NCBI RefSeq assembly: GCF_028823535.1
Contig: NZ_JAQIYM010000005.1
Span: 248,001-312,000, forward strand
Source: Pseudomonas serbica
GTDB taxonomy: Bacteria > Pseudomonadota > Gammaproteobacteria > Pseudomonadales > Pseudomonadaceae
DNA: 64,000 nt
Reading direction: 5' to 3'
Position 1 is the first letter of the stretch. The number at the start of each line of letters is the position of its first letter. Position numbers and translations under genes: made by a program. Shown in pieces: positions 47,777 to 56,923 of this stretch. Below the pieces are notes generated by a model, which was given only the letters and a program-made list of their open reading frames with translations, ran no database searches and had not been told where the DNA came from.

Positions 47777-48243
47777 TCTTGGTTTTTATCCAACAGTTGG
47801 TCGAGGCGCTCGCGCTCCTCGGCAGAAAGCGAGCCCGGCGCCTCGGCGCGTTGTGCGCGACGACGACGGACGATCACCGCGATGATCACCAAACCACCGA
47901 GCAGCAGACCGGCGGGACCGAACCAGAGCAGCGCGGTCTTGGCGTTCAGGGCGGGTTTGTAGCGGACGAAATCACCATAGCGATCGACCATGAAATCGAT
48001 GATCTGCTGGTTGTCCTTGCCCTCGCCGAGCATGCGGAAAATCTCTTTGCGCAGGTCGGCAGCGATCGGCGCATTGGAGTCGGCGATGTCCTGGTTTTGG
48101 CACTTGGGGCAACGCAGTTCCTTGGTCAATTCACGAAAACGCTCGCGATCACCTTCCTTGGCGAACTCATAGGTGTCGATGGCGGCGTGGGCCACGCCGG
48201 CCATGCTCAAGCCCAGAACGACAGCGGCTAGCCAGCGCTTCAT
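47773..48243 (-). CDS. ccmH: Cytochrome c maturation thiol-reductase CcmH
   Basis: 156 residues. Signal peptide (1-20, 'SMAGVAHA'); redox motif in '[18 protein letters not shown]' (L-R-C-x-x-C-Q, about 41-58); one transmembrane helix (about 104-124). Keeps apocytochrome cysteines reduced. The start overlaps ccmG by 4 bases. Confidence 0.95.
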   Translation of the reverse strand: MKRWLAAVVLGLSMAGVAHAAIDTYEFAKEGDRERFRELTKELRCPKCQNQDIADSNAPIAADLRKEIFRMLGEGKDNQQIIDFMVDRYGDFVRYKPALNAKTALLWFGPAGLLLGGLVIIAVIVRRRRAQRAEAPGSLSAEERERLDQLLDKNQE

Positions 48244-48776
48244 GGCTTGGCCTCATCAACCAGCGCCTGGTACTTGGCCGCCAGTTTCTCCCGCCAGACC
48301 TGCTCGTCGATCACGCCGACGAACTTGTCGCGGATGATGCCCTTGGCGTCGATGAAGAAAGTTTCCGGGGCGCCGTATACACCGAGGTTCAGGCCCAGGG
48401 TGCCGGCATCGTCACGGATGTCCAGTTGATAGGGATTATGGAATTCGTCCAGCCACTTCAAGGCGTCGGCGTTGACGTCCTTGTAGTTGATGCCGTAGAT
48501 CACCACGCCCCTCTCGGCCAGCTTGTTCAACACCGGGTGCTCGACCCGGCAGGAGATGCACCAGGTGCCCCAGACGTTGACCAGTGCCGGTTTGCCGAGG
48601 ATGTCGGCACGGGTCAGGGTCTTGTCGCCCTGCACCGCTGGCAGGGAAAACTCCGGGAACGGCTTGTTGATCATGGCCGAAGGCAGCTCGGCTGGATCCA
48701 GGTACAACCCACGGTAAAGGAATACAGCGACCACCAGAAAAATCGCCAGTGGCAACACCATCAACCAACGCTTCAT
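48240..48776 (-). CDS. ccmG: Thiol:disulfide interchange protein CcmG (DsbE)
   Basis: 178 residues. Membrane anchor (about 5-25), then a thioredoxin fold with 'WGTWCISCRVEHPVLNKL' (CxxC, about 70-87) and cis-Pro region 'GVYGAPETFFIDAKG'. Reduces CcmH/apocytochrome in the periplasm, with electrons from DsbD/CcdA. Overlaps ccmF and ccmH by 4 bases each. Confidence 0.95.
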   Translation of the reverse strand: MKRWLMVLPLAIFLVVAVFLYRGLYLDPAELPSAMINKPFPEFSLPAVQGDKTLTRADILGKPALVNVWGTWCISCRVEHPVLNKLAERGVVIYGINYKDVNADALKWLDEFHNPYQLDIRDDAGTLGLNLGVYGAPETFFIDAKGIIRDKFVGVIDEQVWREKLAAKYQALVDEAKP

Positions 48777-50761
48777 GCAGTGGCTCCCGACAGGCCCAGC
48801 GCTTCACGCACACGGGCTTTCACTTTGACTCGATAACGCCGATCCAGCGCCGCCAACAACCCGCCCAGACCGGTGAGCAAGCCACCGAACCAGATCCAGC
48901 GCACGAACGGTTTCACGTGCACACGCACCGCCCAGGCGCCATCCCCCAAGGGTTCGCCCAGGGCGACATAGAGGTCACGGGTGAAACCGGCGTCGATCCC
49001 GGCTTCGGTCATCACCGAGTTCTGCACCGTGTACAGGCGTTTTTCCGGGTGCAGCACGCTGACTTCCTTGCCATCCCTGATCACCCGTACGGTGCCCTTG
49101 TCGGAGGTGAAATTCGGGCCTTCGAAGTGCTTGGCGCCTTCGAAGATGAACTGATAACCGCCCAGGGCCATGGATTCCCCCGGCGCCAGGCGCAAGTCGC
49201 GCTCGGCACTGTTCTGGCTCGACAACACCACGCCAAGGGCGCAGACGGCGATGCCCAGGTGGGCAACCTGCATGCCCCAGTAGCTGCGGGTCAGGGTCGG
49301 CAAACCTTTGATCAGGCCTTTGTGGCGGGTCTTGTCGACAATGTCACGCACACCGGCCAGCAACACCCAGGCCGCGAGCATGAAGGTCGCCAGCACCGCC
49401 CAGTTGAAATCGCCGTAGGCCACGCCAGCCACCACCGCCAGCGCGGCGCTGCCGAGCAGTACCGGGGTGAGCATGCCCAACAGCCATTTCACCGGGGTGT
49501 CTTTCCAGCGCACGATCACCCCGACCGCCATCACCAGCATCAACAAGGCCATCAACGGGATGAACAGCGCGTTGAAGTACGGCGGGCCGACCGACAGCTT
49601 GGCGCCGGTCATGGCATCCAGGATCAGCGGATACAAAGTACCCAGCAGGATCATCGAAGCCGCTACCACCAGCACCAGGTTGTTGCCCAGCAACAGGGTT
49701 TCCCGGGACCACAGGTTGAAGCCGACCTGGCTCTTGACCACCGGTGCGCGCAGGGCGAACAGAGTCAGCGAACCACCGACCACGAACAGCAGGAAGATCA
49801 GGATGAACACGCCGCGTTCGGGGTCCGAAGCAAAGGCGTGCACCGAGGTCAGCACGCCGGAACGCACGAGGAAGGTACCCAGCAAGCTCAAGGAAAAGGC
49901 CGCGATGGCCAGCAACACGGTCCAGCTCTTGAACACGCCACGTTTTTCCGTGACCGCCAACGAGTGAATCAGCGCCGTGCCCACCAGCCACGGCATGAAC
50001 GAGGCGTTTTCCACAGGGTCCCAGAACCACCAGCCGCCCCAGCCAAGTTCGTAGTAGGCCCACCAGGAGCCCAGGGTGATGCCGATGCCGAGGAAGGCCC
50101 AGGCGACGATGGTCCACGGACGCGACCAACGCGCCCACGCAGCATCAAGACGACCGCCCATCAACGCCGCGATAGCAAAGGCGAACGCCACCGAGAAACC
50201 GACGTAACCCATGTACAGCATCGGTGGGTGAACGATCAGGCCGATATCCTGCAGCAACGGATTGAGGTCGGCGCCATCGCTGGGTATTTGCGGCAGGATG
50301 CGCTTGAACGGGTTGGAGGTGAGGATCAGGAACAGCAGGAAACCGGTGCTGATCATGCCCATCACCGCCAGCACTCGCGCCAGCATCACCTGCGGCAACT
50401 GCCGGGAAAACACCGACACGGCGAACGTCCAGCCGCCGAGGATCAACGCCCAGAGCAGCAACGAACCTTCGTGTGCCCCCCAGACGGCGCTGAACTTGTA
50501 GTACCAAGGCAGTGCGCTGTTGGAGTTGCTGGCGACATAAGCGACGGAGAAATCATCGGCCATGAACGCGTAGGTCAGGCAACCGAAGGCGAACAACAGG
50601 AACGCGAACTGGCCCCAGGCGGCGGGTTGGGCCAGGCTCATCCACAAGCGGTCACCGCGCCAGGCGCCCACCAACGGCACCACGGCCTGAACCAGGGCGA
50701 AACACAGCGCCAGGATCATGGCCAGGTGGCCCAACTCCGGGATAAAAATTCCAGATGTCAT
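48773..50761 (-). CDS. ccmF: Heme lyase component CcmF
   Basis: 662-residue polytopic protein with about 15 helices. The WWD domain 'WGGWWFWDPVENASFMPWL' (about 237-255) handles heme, and conserved periplasmic histidines lie in 'AVWGAHEGSLLLWALI', 'IVHPPMLYMGYVG' and 'IHSLAVTEKRG'. Ligates heme to apocytochrome together with CcmH and CcmI. 3 bases after ccmE. Confidence 0.97.
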   Translation of the reverse strand: MTSGIFIPELGHLAMILALCFALVQAVVPLVGAWRGDRLWMSLAQPAAWGQFAFLLFAFGCLTYAFMADDFSVAYVASNSNSALPWYYKFSAVWGAHEGSLLLWALILGGWTFAVSVFSRQLPQVMLARVLAVMGMISTGFLLFLILTSNPFKRILPQIPSDGADLNPLLQDIGLIVHPPMLYMGYVGFSVAFAFAIAALMGGRLDAAWARWSRPWTIVAWAFLGIGITLGSWWAYYELGWGGWWFWDPVENASFMPWLVGTALIHSLAVTEKRGVFKSWTVLLAIAAFSLSLLGTFLVRSGVLTSVHAFASDPERGVFILIFLLFVVGGSLTLFALRAPVVKSQVGFNLWSRETLLLGNNLVLVVAASMILLGTLYPLILDAMTGAKLSVGPPYFNALFIPLMALLMLVMAVGVIVRWKDTPVKWLLGMLTPVLLGSAALAVVAGVAYGDFNWAVLATFMLAAWVLLAGVRDIVDKTRHKGLIKGLPTLTRSYWGMQVAHLGIAVCALGVVLSSQNSAERDLRLAPGESMALGGYQFIFEGAKHFEGPNFTSDKGTVRVIRDGKEVSVLHPEKRLYTVQNSVMTEAGIDAGFTRDLYVALGEPLGDGAWAVRVHVKPFVRWIWFGGLLTGLGGLLAALDRRYRVKVKARVREALGLSGATA

Positions 50762-50764
50762 CAG

Positions 50765-51220
50765 TTAGCCCTCTTTCGCGGGAGTGGGTGCCGACTGGCC
50801 GCTGTCTTTCAGGGCCTTGGTCACTTCCGGCGGCATGTACTTTTCATCGTGCTTGGCCAGCACTTCATCGGCCACCACCACGCCATCAGCGTTCAGCTTA
50901 CCGAGGGCGACGATGCCCTGCCCCTCGCGGAACAGGTCGGGGAGGATGCCCCGATAAGCGATGGTCACGGATTTGTTGAAGTCGGTGACGACGAACTTCA
51001 CGTCCAGCGAGTCGCCGGAACGCTGCAGGGAACCGGCCTCGACCATGCCGCCGGCGCGGATGCGTGTGTCCTGCGGGGCTTCGCCATTGGCGATCTGGGT
51101 CGGCGTGTAAAACAGGTTGATGTTCTGCTGCAGGGCGCTCAGGGCCAGGCCCACGGCGGCGCCGACCCCGACCAGGATCGCCAGAATGATGATGAGACGC
51201 TTTTTACGCAGCGGATTCAC
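50765..51220 (-). CDS. ccmE: Heme chaperone CcmE
   Basis: 151 residues. Single N-terminal anchor (about 8-28), OB-fold domain, and covalent heme-binding histidine in '[15 protein letters not shown]' (His about 124) with the following Tyr. GTG start overlapping the ccmD stop (GTGA). Confidence 0.95.
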   Translation of the reverse strand: MNPLRKKRLIIILAILVGVGAAVGLALSALQQNINLFYTPTQIANGEAPQDTRIRAGGMVEAGSLQRSGDSLDVKFVVTDFNKSVTIAYRGILPDLFREGQGIVALGKLNADGVVVADEVLAKHDEKYMPPEVTKALKDSGQSAPTPAKEG

Positions 51221-51393
51221 TTGCCGTTCTCCCGGCGCAAACGACGCGCCTCTTGTTGCAGATACCGCTTGCGCGCCAGGATCGGCGCCGCCACGTTGAG
51301 GGCCAGCACCGCCAGGCAGATGCCATAGGCCGACCAGACATACAGGCCATGATGGCCCATGGCGAGGAAATCGCCGAATGAAGCAAAACTCAT
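51217..51393 (-). CDS. ccmD: Heme exporter accessory protein CcmD
   Basis: 58 residues. One transmembrane helix ('[20 protein letters not shown]') and a basic cytoplasmic tail ('[18 protein letters not shown]'), as in CcmD, which releases holo-CcmE from CcmABC. The true start is at 51393, inside the ccmC stop (ATGA), rather than the much longer open frame upstream, which is antisense-like noise over ccmC. Confidence 0.93.
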   Translation of the reverse strand: MSFASFGDFLAMGHHGLYVWSAYGICLAVLALNVAAPILARKRYLQQEARRLRRENGK

Positions 51394-52145
51394 CGAGCGA
51401 CCTCCAGGCTGTGTTCGACTTCGGCCTTGACCCAACTGGCCCGGGCTTCGCGCTTGAGCACTTCGAGGCGCATGCGCAGCAACAGCACCGCGCCGAAGAA
51501 ACAGTAGAAACCCAGCGCCGTCAGCAGCAACGGCAGCCACATCTCGGCGGGCATCGCCGGTTTTTCCGTGAGCGTGAACGTCGCGCCCTGGTGCAGGGTG
51601 TTCCACCACTCCACCGAGTACTTGATGATCGGGATATTGATCACGCCGACAATCGCCAGCACCGCACAAGCCTTGGCCGCGCTGTCACGATTGCTGATAG
51701 CGTTGCCCAGCGCAATAAGACCGAAGTACAGGAAAAGCAGGATCAGCATGGACGTAAGACGTGCATCCCAGACCCACCACGAGCCCCAGGTCGGCTTGCC
51801 CCAGATCGCCCCGGTGACCAGCGCCACGGCGGTCATCCAGGCACCGATGGGGGCTGCGCATTGCAGGGCGACATCGGCCAGTTTCATTTTCCACACCAGC
51901 CCGACGATGCCGCACACCGCCAGCATCACGTAGATGGACTGGGCCAGCATGGCAGCCGGAACGTGGATGTAGATGATGCGGAAGCTGTTGCCCTGCTGGT
52001 AATCCGGTGGTGCAAAGGCCAAGCCCCAGACCACGCCAACGCCGATCAGCAGCAACGCCGCGACGCTCAGCCATGGCAGCATTCTGCCGCTGATGCCGTA
52101 AAACCATTTGGGCGAGCCGAGCTTGTGAAACCACGTCCAGTTCAT
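51390..52145 (-). CDS. ccmC: Heme delivery protein CcmC
   Basis: 251 residues with six helices. The WWD motif '[16 protein letters not shown]' (about 125-140) and flanking conserved histidines ('[13 protein letters not shown]', '[11 protein letters not shown]') place heme for transfer to CcmE. The start at 52145 ('[10 protein letters not shown]') is chosen over an upstream in-frame ATG because it fits the family N-terminus. Confidence 0.95.
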   Translation of the reverse strand: MNWTWFHKLGSPKWFYGISGRMLPWLSVAALLLIGVGVVWGLAFAPPDYQQGNSFRIIYIHVPAAMLAQSIYVMLAVCGIVGLVWKMKLADVALQCAAPIGAWMTAVALVTGAIWGKPTWGSWWVWDARLTSMLILLFLYFGLIALGNAISNRDSAAKACAVLAIVGVINIPIIKYSVEWWNTLHQGATFTLTEKPAMPAEMWLPLLLTALGFYCFFGAVLLLRMRLEVLKREARASWVKAEVEHSLEVAR

Positions 52146-52224
52146 ACTGTTTCCATCACGGTTGCTGTTCGTTTTCACGACGCAGCCAAAGGGTCTTTAC
52201 TGGTTATTTTTTAACCAGACCTCA

Positions 52225-52893
52225 TTATTCGCCGACGCTGATCTTCAGGCCAGCAGCTATTGCAAAAGGTGTCAGGGTTATCGCCAGGGCGGTCAGGCTC
52301 CCAAGCCACAGCAGATAACCGGTCGCCGGCATGCCTTGCAAAGCGGCCTGCAAGGCACCACTGCCAAGGATCAACACCGGGATGTACAACGGCAGGATCA
52401 GCAATGCCAGCAACAGGCCACCGCGCTTCAAGCCGACCGTCAAGGCCGCGCCCACCGCACCGAGCAGGCTCAGCACCGGTGTACCCAGCAATAGAGAAAG
52501 CAGCAACACCGGCAGACAGGCGGCAGGCAAACCGAGCATCAACGCCAGCAAAGGCGCGAGCAAAACCAATGCCAGGCCGGAAAACGCCCAGTGTGCCAGC
52601 ACCTTGGCCAATACCAGAAGAGCCAGGGGGTGCGGCGAAAGGACCCACTGTTCCAGCGATCCATCCTCGAAATCACTGCGAAAGAGCCCGTCCAGCGAGA
52701 GCAGGACCGATAAAAGGGCCGCCACCCAGACCAGTCCCGGCGACAAGGTTTGCAACAATTGAGACTCGGGACCGACCGCCAGCGGGAACAGCGAAACGAC
52801 GATGGCAAAGAACACCAACGGATTGGCCAGTTCGGCCGGACGGCGGAACAGCAGACGGGCCTCGCGGGCGACCAACAGGCCGAAAACACTCAT
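52225..52893 (-). CDS. ccmB: Heme exporter permease CcmB
   Basis: 222 residues with six transmembrane helices. N-terminal '[20 protein letters not shown]' is the family start; '[20 protein letters not shown]' is the conserved coupling region with CcmA. Membrane half of the CcmAB ABC complex. Overlaps ccmA by 4 bases. Confidence 0.95.
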   Translation of the reverse strand: MSVFGLLVAREARLLFRRPAELANPLVFFAIVVSLFPLAVGPESQLLQTLSPGLVWVAALLSVLLSLDGLFRSDFEDGSLEQWVLSPHPLALLVLAKVLAHWAFSGLALVLLAPLLALMLGLPAACLPVLLLSLLLGTPVLSLLGAVGAALTVGLKRGGLLLALLILPLYIPVLILGSGALQAALQGMPATGYLLWLGSLTALAITLTPFAIAAGLKISVGE

Positions 52894-53525
52894 ACGGCCC
52901 AGTTCCCCAGATCAATGTCGCGATAGCTCGCCGGCATGCGGCTCAGCGTGTGGTGGGTGGTCAAGACCACCATGCCGCCACGTTCGCAGTGGCCGGCCAG
53001 GTGTTCTTCGAGTTGCGCCACGCCTTGCTTGTCGAGGGCGGTGAACGGCTCATCGAGGATCCACAGCGGCGGGCTGTCCAGATAAAGCCGTGCCAGTGCC
53101 ACGCGGCGCTGTTGACCGGCGGACAGCGTATGACAAGGGACATCCTCGAAACCGCGCAATCCGACAGCCGCCAGGGTCTGCCAGATCGCCTCATGGGAAG
53201 CCGGTTGATGCAGGGCGCACAGCCAGCTCAGGTTCTCTTGCGGGGTGAGCAGATCCTTGATGCCGGCGGCATGGCCGATCCACAGCAAGTTGCGAGCAAG
53301 CTCCGTGCGTTGCTCGCTCAGCGGTTGACCGTTGAGCAGCACTTGACCGGCGGTTGGGTGCATCAGGCCGGATAACAGGCGCAATAGACTGGTCTTGCCA
53401 CTGCCGTTGGGGCCACTGATCTGTACCATTTCGCCACTGGCCATTCTCAAATCGAGATTTTCGAAAAGCAGCCGAAGGTCTCGCTCGCAGGCAAGGGCAA
53501 CGGTTTGCAGGACTGGACTGGTCAA
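52890..53525 (-). CDS. ccmA: Heme exporter ATP-binding subunit CcmA
   Basis: 211 residues. Walker A '[16 protein letters not shown]' (about 38-53), ABC signature '[19 protein letters not shown]' (about 134-152), Walker B '[13 protein letters not shown]'. Powers release of heme-loaded CcmE. The first in-frame start fitting the family N-terminus is a TTG at 53525, weakly served by AAGG about 10 bases upstream; rare-start initiation may keep expression low. First gene of the ccm operon. Confidence 0.95.
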   Translation of the reverse strand: MTSPVLQTVALACERDLRLLFENLDLRMASGEMVQISGPNGSGKTSLLRLLSGLMHPTAGQVLLNGQPLSEQRTELARNLLWIGHAAGIKDLLTPQENLSWLCALHQPASHEAIWQTLAAVGLRGFEDVPCHTLSAGQQRRVALARLYLDSPPLWILDEPFTALDKQGVAQLEEHLAGHCERGGMVVLTTHHTLSRMPASYRDIDLGNWAV

Positions 53526-53723
53526 GGGTTCACGGGCCTTATACGGTTCAAGTCGGCGCTGGCGCGGCCGTTAAAGAGATGCAGAATAAATGTATTGGCG
53601 GCCCGAACGAGAGAGCTACGTCAAATAACTGCGAAATTTACCGCACTCTGTATACAACGGGGCGGCATTATACATGCCATTTCCTACTCTCAAGCGTGCA
53701 ATTTCCCAAGGTTGTGACCGCGT
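53526..53723. other. ccmA / fliK-like divergent promoter region
   Basis: 198 bases containing the divergent upstream regions. A CTGTATACAA word at 53648-53657 differs by one base from the palindromes in the gcl region; significance unknown. Confidence 0.5.
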
Positions 53724-55292
53724 ATGACAGGCGAAATGAACATCCTCCCGCTACCGCAAGCCGCCCCGGCGACCACGCGCCCGCAGGCGGTGAACGGCGA
53801 GTTACTCAAGCTGCTGACGCCGATGGAGGGCCTGATCAGCGCCGGCCAGACCGCCAAGGCTGAAGTGCTGTCGCTCAAGCAGGCGGATCAGGCATTTCAA
53901 TTGCTGCTCAAGCTCACCCTCGAAAGTGGCCGGCAGACCACGCTCCAGGCCCTGAGCAACCAACCCCTGTCCCAGGGCACCAGCATCGCGGTCACCCAGC
54001 CCTCGGCGGGCAACCTGGCGGTCACCGTGCAGCAAGCCATCGCCGCCAGCGTCGCCACCCTCACCCGCATCGACACTGCACAGATGCCGGTCGGCACCCT
54101 GCTGCAGGGTAAAGTGCTGACCTCGCAAATGTTGCCGACCGTGCCGGGGCAACCCACGGTGTTTCGCTCGATGGTCAGCTTGCTCAACACCGCGCTGAGC
54201 GGCAGCACGCTGAGCATCGACAGCTCGCAGCCGCTGCGCATCGGCACCTTGCTCAGCGCCCAGGTGCAGGACGCTCACACTCTGAAGTTCGTACCCTTGA
54301 GCAGCCGTCAGGAACAATTGGCCGTGACCCAGCAACTGCTCAGCCAGCAAAGTCGCCAGGGTTCGTTGGACGGGTTGCTCAAAGTGCTGCAGAACCTGCC
54401 GGCCTCGAACCAGACCTCCAGCGACCTGCGCGCGGCCGTGGACCGATTGCTTGCAGGCCTGCCGGACCTCCAACAATTGAGCAGCACCAAAGGCCTGGCC
54501 CAGGCACTGGCCAATAGCGGCGCATTCCTCGAGTCGAAACTGTTGGGCGGTCAGAACCTGGCGTCCGACATGAAGGCCGACCTGCTCAAACTGATCGGGC
54601 AGTTGTCCTCCGGGCTGCCGGCCAGCACCCATCTCGGCGCGATCATCGCCGGAAACACCCTGGCCCAGGCCATGCCGAGTTTCGTGCGCAATGCCCTGGG
54701 CATGCTCGGCCAGGTCAGCGCCAAGCCATCGCCCACCGGGTTTCCGCTGCCTGAGCGTTTGTTGCAAAGCGCCGACGGCGAAGACGATCTGGAACATCTG
54801 CTGCGCCTGGCCGCCGCGGCGGTTTCCCGCCTGCAAAGTCACCAGCTGTCCAGCCTGGAGCAAACCGGCGTCACCGCGGACGGACGGCTGATGAGTACCT
54901 GGCAGCTGGAGATCCCGATGCGCAACCTGCAGGACATCGTGCCGCTGCAGATCAAGTTCCAGCGCGAGGACGCCCCCGAACGAGAACAACCCAAGGAACG
55001 CCCGGAAGAACGCACACCCAAGCAACAACTCTGGCGCATCGAACTGGCGTTCGACATGGAACCGCTAGGCCCGCTGCAGGTTCAGGCACAGTTGATCCAG
55101 GGCAGCCTCAGCAGCCAGCTGTGGGCCGAACACGCCTACACCGCCAGCCTGATCGAAAGCAACCTGGCGGCGTTGCGCCAAAGAATGCTGGCCGCCGGGC
55201 TGAACGTCGGCGACCTCGACTGCCACCTCGGCAAACCGCCCCAAGGTCCACAAACCCGCCTCGAACAACGCTGGGTCGACGAAAACGCATGA
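53724..55292 (+). CDS. FliK-like hook-length-control domain protein
   Basis: 522 residues. The N-terminal ~370 residues are Gln/Ser/Thr/Leu-rich, low complexity and probably extended; the C-terminal part (about 395-500) has the Flg_hook/FliK_C pattern 'RIELAFDMEPLGPLQVQAQL', then 'LIESNLAALRQRMLAAGLNV'. Resembles FliK, which measures hook length and switches FlhB specificity. Encoded outside the main flagellar locus and coupled (ATGA) to an FlhB C-domain gene, so the two may work as a second ruler/switch pair. The start could also be an internal ATG 12 bases downstream. Confidence 0.85.
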   Translation: MTGEMNILPLPQAAPATTRPQAVNGELLKLLTPMEGLISAGQTAKAEVLSLKQADQAFQLLLKLTLESGRQTTLQALSNQPLSQGTSIAVTQPSAGNLAVTVQQAIAASVATLTRIDTAQMPVGTLLQGKVLTSQMLPTVPGQPTVFRSMVSLLNTALSGSTLSIDSSQPLRIGTLLSAQVQDAHTLKFVPLSSRQEQLAVTQQLLSQQSRQGSLDGLLKVLQNLPASNQTSSDLRAAVDRLLAGLPDLQQLSSTKGLAQALANSGAFLESKLLGGQNLASDMKADLLKLIGQLSSGLPASTHLGAIIAGNTLAQAMPSFVRNALGMLGQVSAKPSPTGFPLPERLLQSADGEDDLEHLLRLAAAAVSRLQSHQLSSLEQTGVTADGRLMSTWQLEIPMRNLQDIVPLQIKFQREDAPEREQPKERPEERTPKQQLWRIELAFDMEPLGPLQVQAQLIQGSLSSQLWAEHAYTASLIESNLAALRQRMLAAGLNVGDLDCHLGKPPQGPQTRLEQRWVDENA

Positions 55293-55618
55293 ACAACCCC
55301 AACCCCCCACGCCAGGCCATCGCCCTCAAATACGACGGCACCCACGCCCCGACCCTCACCGCCAAGGGCGACGAAGAACTGGCCGAAGAAATCCTGCGCA
55401 TCGCTCGCGACTGCGAAGTGCCGATCTACGAAAACGCCGAACTGGTAAGCCTGTTGGCGCGGATGGAGTTGGGAGAGAGTATTCCGCAAGAGCTTTATTT
55501 GACGATTGCCGAGATCATTGCGTTTGCGTGGAATTTGAAGGGGAAGTTTCCGGTGGGGCAGGATCCAGCTACTGAAGTGATGGAGAAGGATGTGACGGAC
55601 TATGGGGACGATTACTGA
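55289..55618 (+). CDS. FlhB C-terminal-domain protein (FlhX/EscU-type), copy 1
   Basis: 109 residues equivalent to the cytoplasmic domain of FlhB that remains after autocleavage. The N-terminal 'NPPRQAIALKYDGTHAPTL' aligns with the FlhB segment following the N-P-T-H cleavage site; then 'AKGDEELAEEILRIARDCEV' and 'SIPQELYLTIAEIIAFAW'. No membrane segments. Known equivalents (FlhX) can substitute for the FlhB C-terminal fragment. Translation is coupled to the FliK-like gene. From 55337 to the stop it is duplicated at 59833-60114. Confidence 0.88.
   Translation: MNNPNPPRQAIALKYDGTHAPTLTAKGDEELAEEILRIARDCEVPIYENAELVSLLARMELGESIPQELYLTIAEIIAFAWNLKGKFPVGQDPATEVMEKDVTDYGDDY
55337..55618 (+). repeat. 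282-bp direct repeat flanking the cassette, left copy
   Basis: Aligns without gaps to 59833-60114. The first 92 bases are identical; by hand count about 32 mismatches occur in the remaining 190, concentrated in the last 60. The repeat starts mid-gene at the 'GTHAPT' codons and ends at the stop. Confidence 0.93.
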
Positions 55619-55620
55619 TC

Positions 55621-55653
55621 AAAAGGCCAAACAATTTCGTATATTGTTAGGCC
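55621..55653 (-). terminator. Terminator of the three-gene cassette
   Basis: Stem GGCCAAACAAT/ATTGTTAGGCC with one mismatch; on the minus strand the stem is followed by TTTTG. It lies about 100 bases after the flavoenzyme stop and insulates copy 1 of the flhB-like gene. Confidence 0.7.
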
Positions 55654-55756
55654 ATCGCTTCGTAGCAAAACCACCTATAAAATTTTTTAGCATAGGCACG
55701 CAGCATAAATTCATACAGCTCAACCCCCAACACTCCAAAATTTGCACTTAATAGCT

Positions 55757-56923
55757 CTAGCCTGATTTGTTAACACTAGCGAATCGGCTAACACTGAATA
55801 TTGACATCTCTTGTGCAACTCCTCCATCCAATGCAGCTCTCGCCAGCACCTCACCCAAACCAGTTGCGAATTTAAACCCATGCCCCGAGCATGCCGAAAC
55901 ATAAAAAACACCGGGAAACTCACTTGATTCACCCAGTAAAAAAGACCCGTCTGGAGTCATTGTATAAATACATTTTTTTGATGCAAATGGAACTGAATTT
56001 AAACCCGGAAATATCTGCCTTACACAAGTAGAAACTTGTTCGACATCCGCAACATCTACAGGCTTGGTATGTTCAAGAGGGTCAAATGGCGTTTGTTGTT
56101 GATTATGAAACCCTATCTTGACCCCTGGTTCTTCTTGGCTGATTTCGGGAGTACCATACAGCAAATTCCCATCTGACATTTTATACAAAAAAGCGGGAAT
56201 TTTTTTTGCAAAATCCGAATCTCGATCTGAGTTAGGCTTAAACCAGTAAACGGGCACACTTTGAGGCTGAAGTAATTCTGAAAGATCATTAATAAGCGCT
56301 GTACCCATAGCAGAGCCTGTTGACAAAATAACTCGTGCTGTATAAATAACTTCACCCTCGGCCAGTTGAACAGCCAACCCCTGTGAGGTTCGAAAGATAC
56401 TTATCACCGTTGTTCCGAATCGGGCCTCTGCACCGTTTCTCACAGCCAGGTTGATCATATGTAATTTTGAATCATCCGCTGAAATAGTGTAAGCCCCGTT
56501 TTCATACACCGCCTCCGTCCCTTCCTGAACCTGAAAGGCTGGAAAAGATTCAGAAATTTGGGTAGTAGAAAGAACTTTGTACTTGATATTCCCCTTCTGA
56601 GCAGTCTTCACACTTTTGGGCACAACTCCTGAGGCAATAGGCCCAACGAAAAGCCCTCCAGTACGAAAAATCAGACGTCTGCTACAAGACCTGTCTAACT
56701 CTTGCCATAATTCATCTGAAAGGGAAAGCAACGGAAGATATTCCTGCCCCTCCCAGTAAGCTTGCCTAAAAATTCGGGAAGCGCCATGCGATGATCCCAA
56801 TAGATTTATAGGCGCTGCAGAATCAACGCCTAGCACGTCAGTTTTCGAGCATGAAAATCTCCAAAGCGAAGCACTTCCAACCACACCTAAACCAATGACA
56901 ACCACACTATACTTACGCGCCAT
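55757..56923 (-). CDS. Monomeric-sarcosine-oxidase-family FAD oxidoreductase
   Basis: 388 residues. N-terminal FAD motif 'VVIGLGVVGSASLWRF' (about 6-21); 'LLGSSHGASRIFRQAYWEGQ' matches the MSOX/PIPOX substrate-loop region with its catalytic Arg. 'KKCIYTMTPDGSFLLG' has the cysteine that in MSOX carries covalent FAD, and 'SACSGHGFKFATGLGEVLA' is the C-terminal flavin loop. The family oxidises secondary or cyclic amino acids (sarcosine, pipecolate, piperideine-carboxylate). The ATG at 56923 is preferred (GGGTGAG upstream); a GTG at 56932 is possible. Overlaps the transporter gene by 11 bases. AT-rich relative to the chromosome. Confidence 0.85.
   Translation of the reverse strand: MARKYSVVVIGLGVVGSASLWRFSCSKTDVLGVDSAAPINLLGSSHGASRIFRQAYWEGQEYLPLLSLSDELWQELDRSCSRRLIFRTGGLFVGPIASGVVPKSVKTAQKGNIKYKVLSTTQISESFPAFQVQEGTEAVYENGAYTISADDSKLHMINLAVRNGAEARFGTTVISIFRTSQGLAVQLAEGEVIYTARVILSTGSAMGTALINDLSELLQPQSVPVYWFKPNSDRDSDFAKKIPAFLYKMSDGNLLYGTPEISQEEPGVKIGFHNQQQTPFDPLEHTKPVDVADVEQVSTCVRQIFPGLNSVPFASKKCIYTMTPDGSFLLGESSEFPGVFYVSACSGHGFKFATGLGEVLARAALDGGVAQEMSIFSVSRFASVNKSG

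Noticed and set aside
48749..51328. Long plus-strand open frame (859 codons) opposite ccmF/ccmE
   Set aside because: His/Gln/Gly/Arg-rich shadow of ccmF-ccmE; no start signals and no family pattern.
51394..51669. N-terminal extension of ccmD to 150 residues
   Set aside because: The extension is an out-of-frame reading of ccmC; the 58-residue form starting at 51393 has the family length and overlaps the ccmC stop.
53802..55028. Long minus-strand open frame opposite the fliK-like gene
   Set aside because: Shadow frame; composition (Gln/His/Ala-rich without domains) matches antisense artefacts elsewhere in the window.
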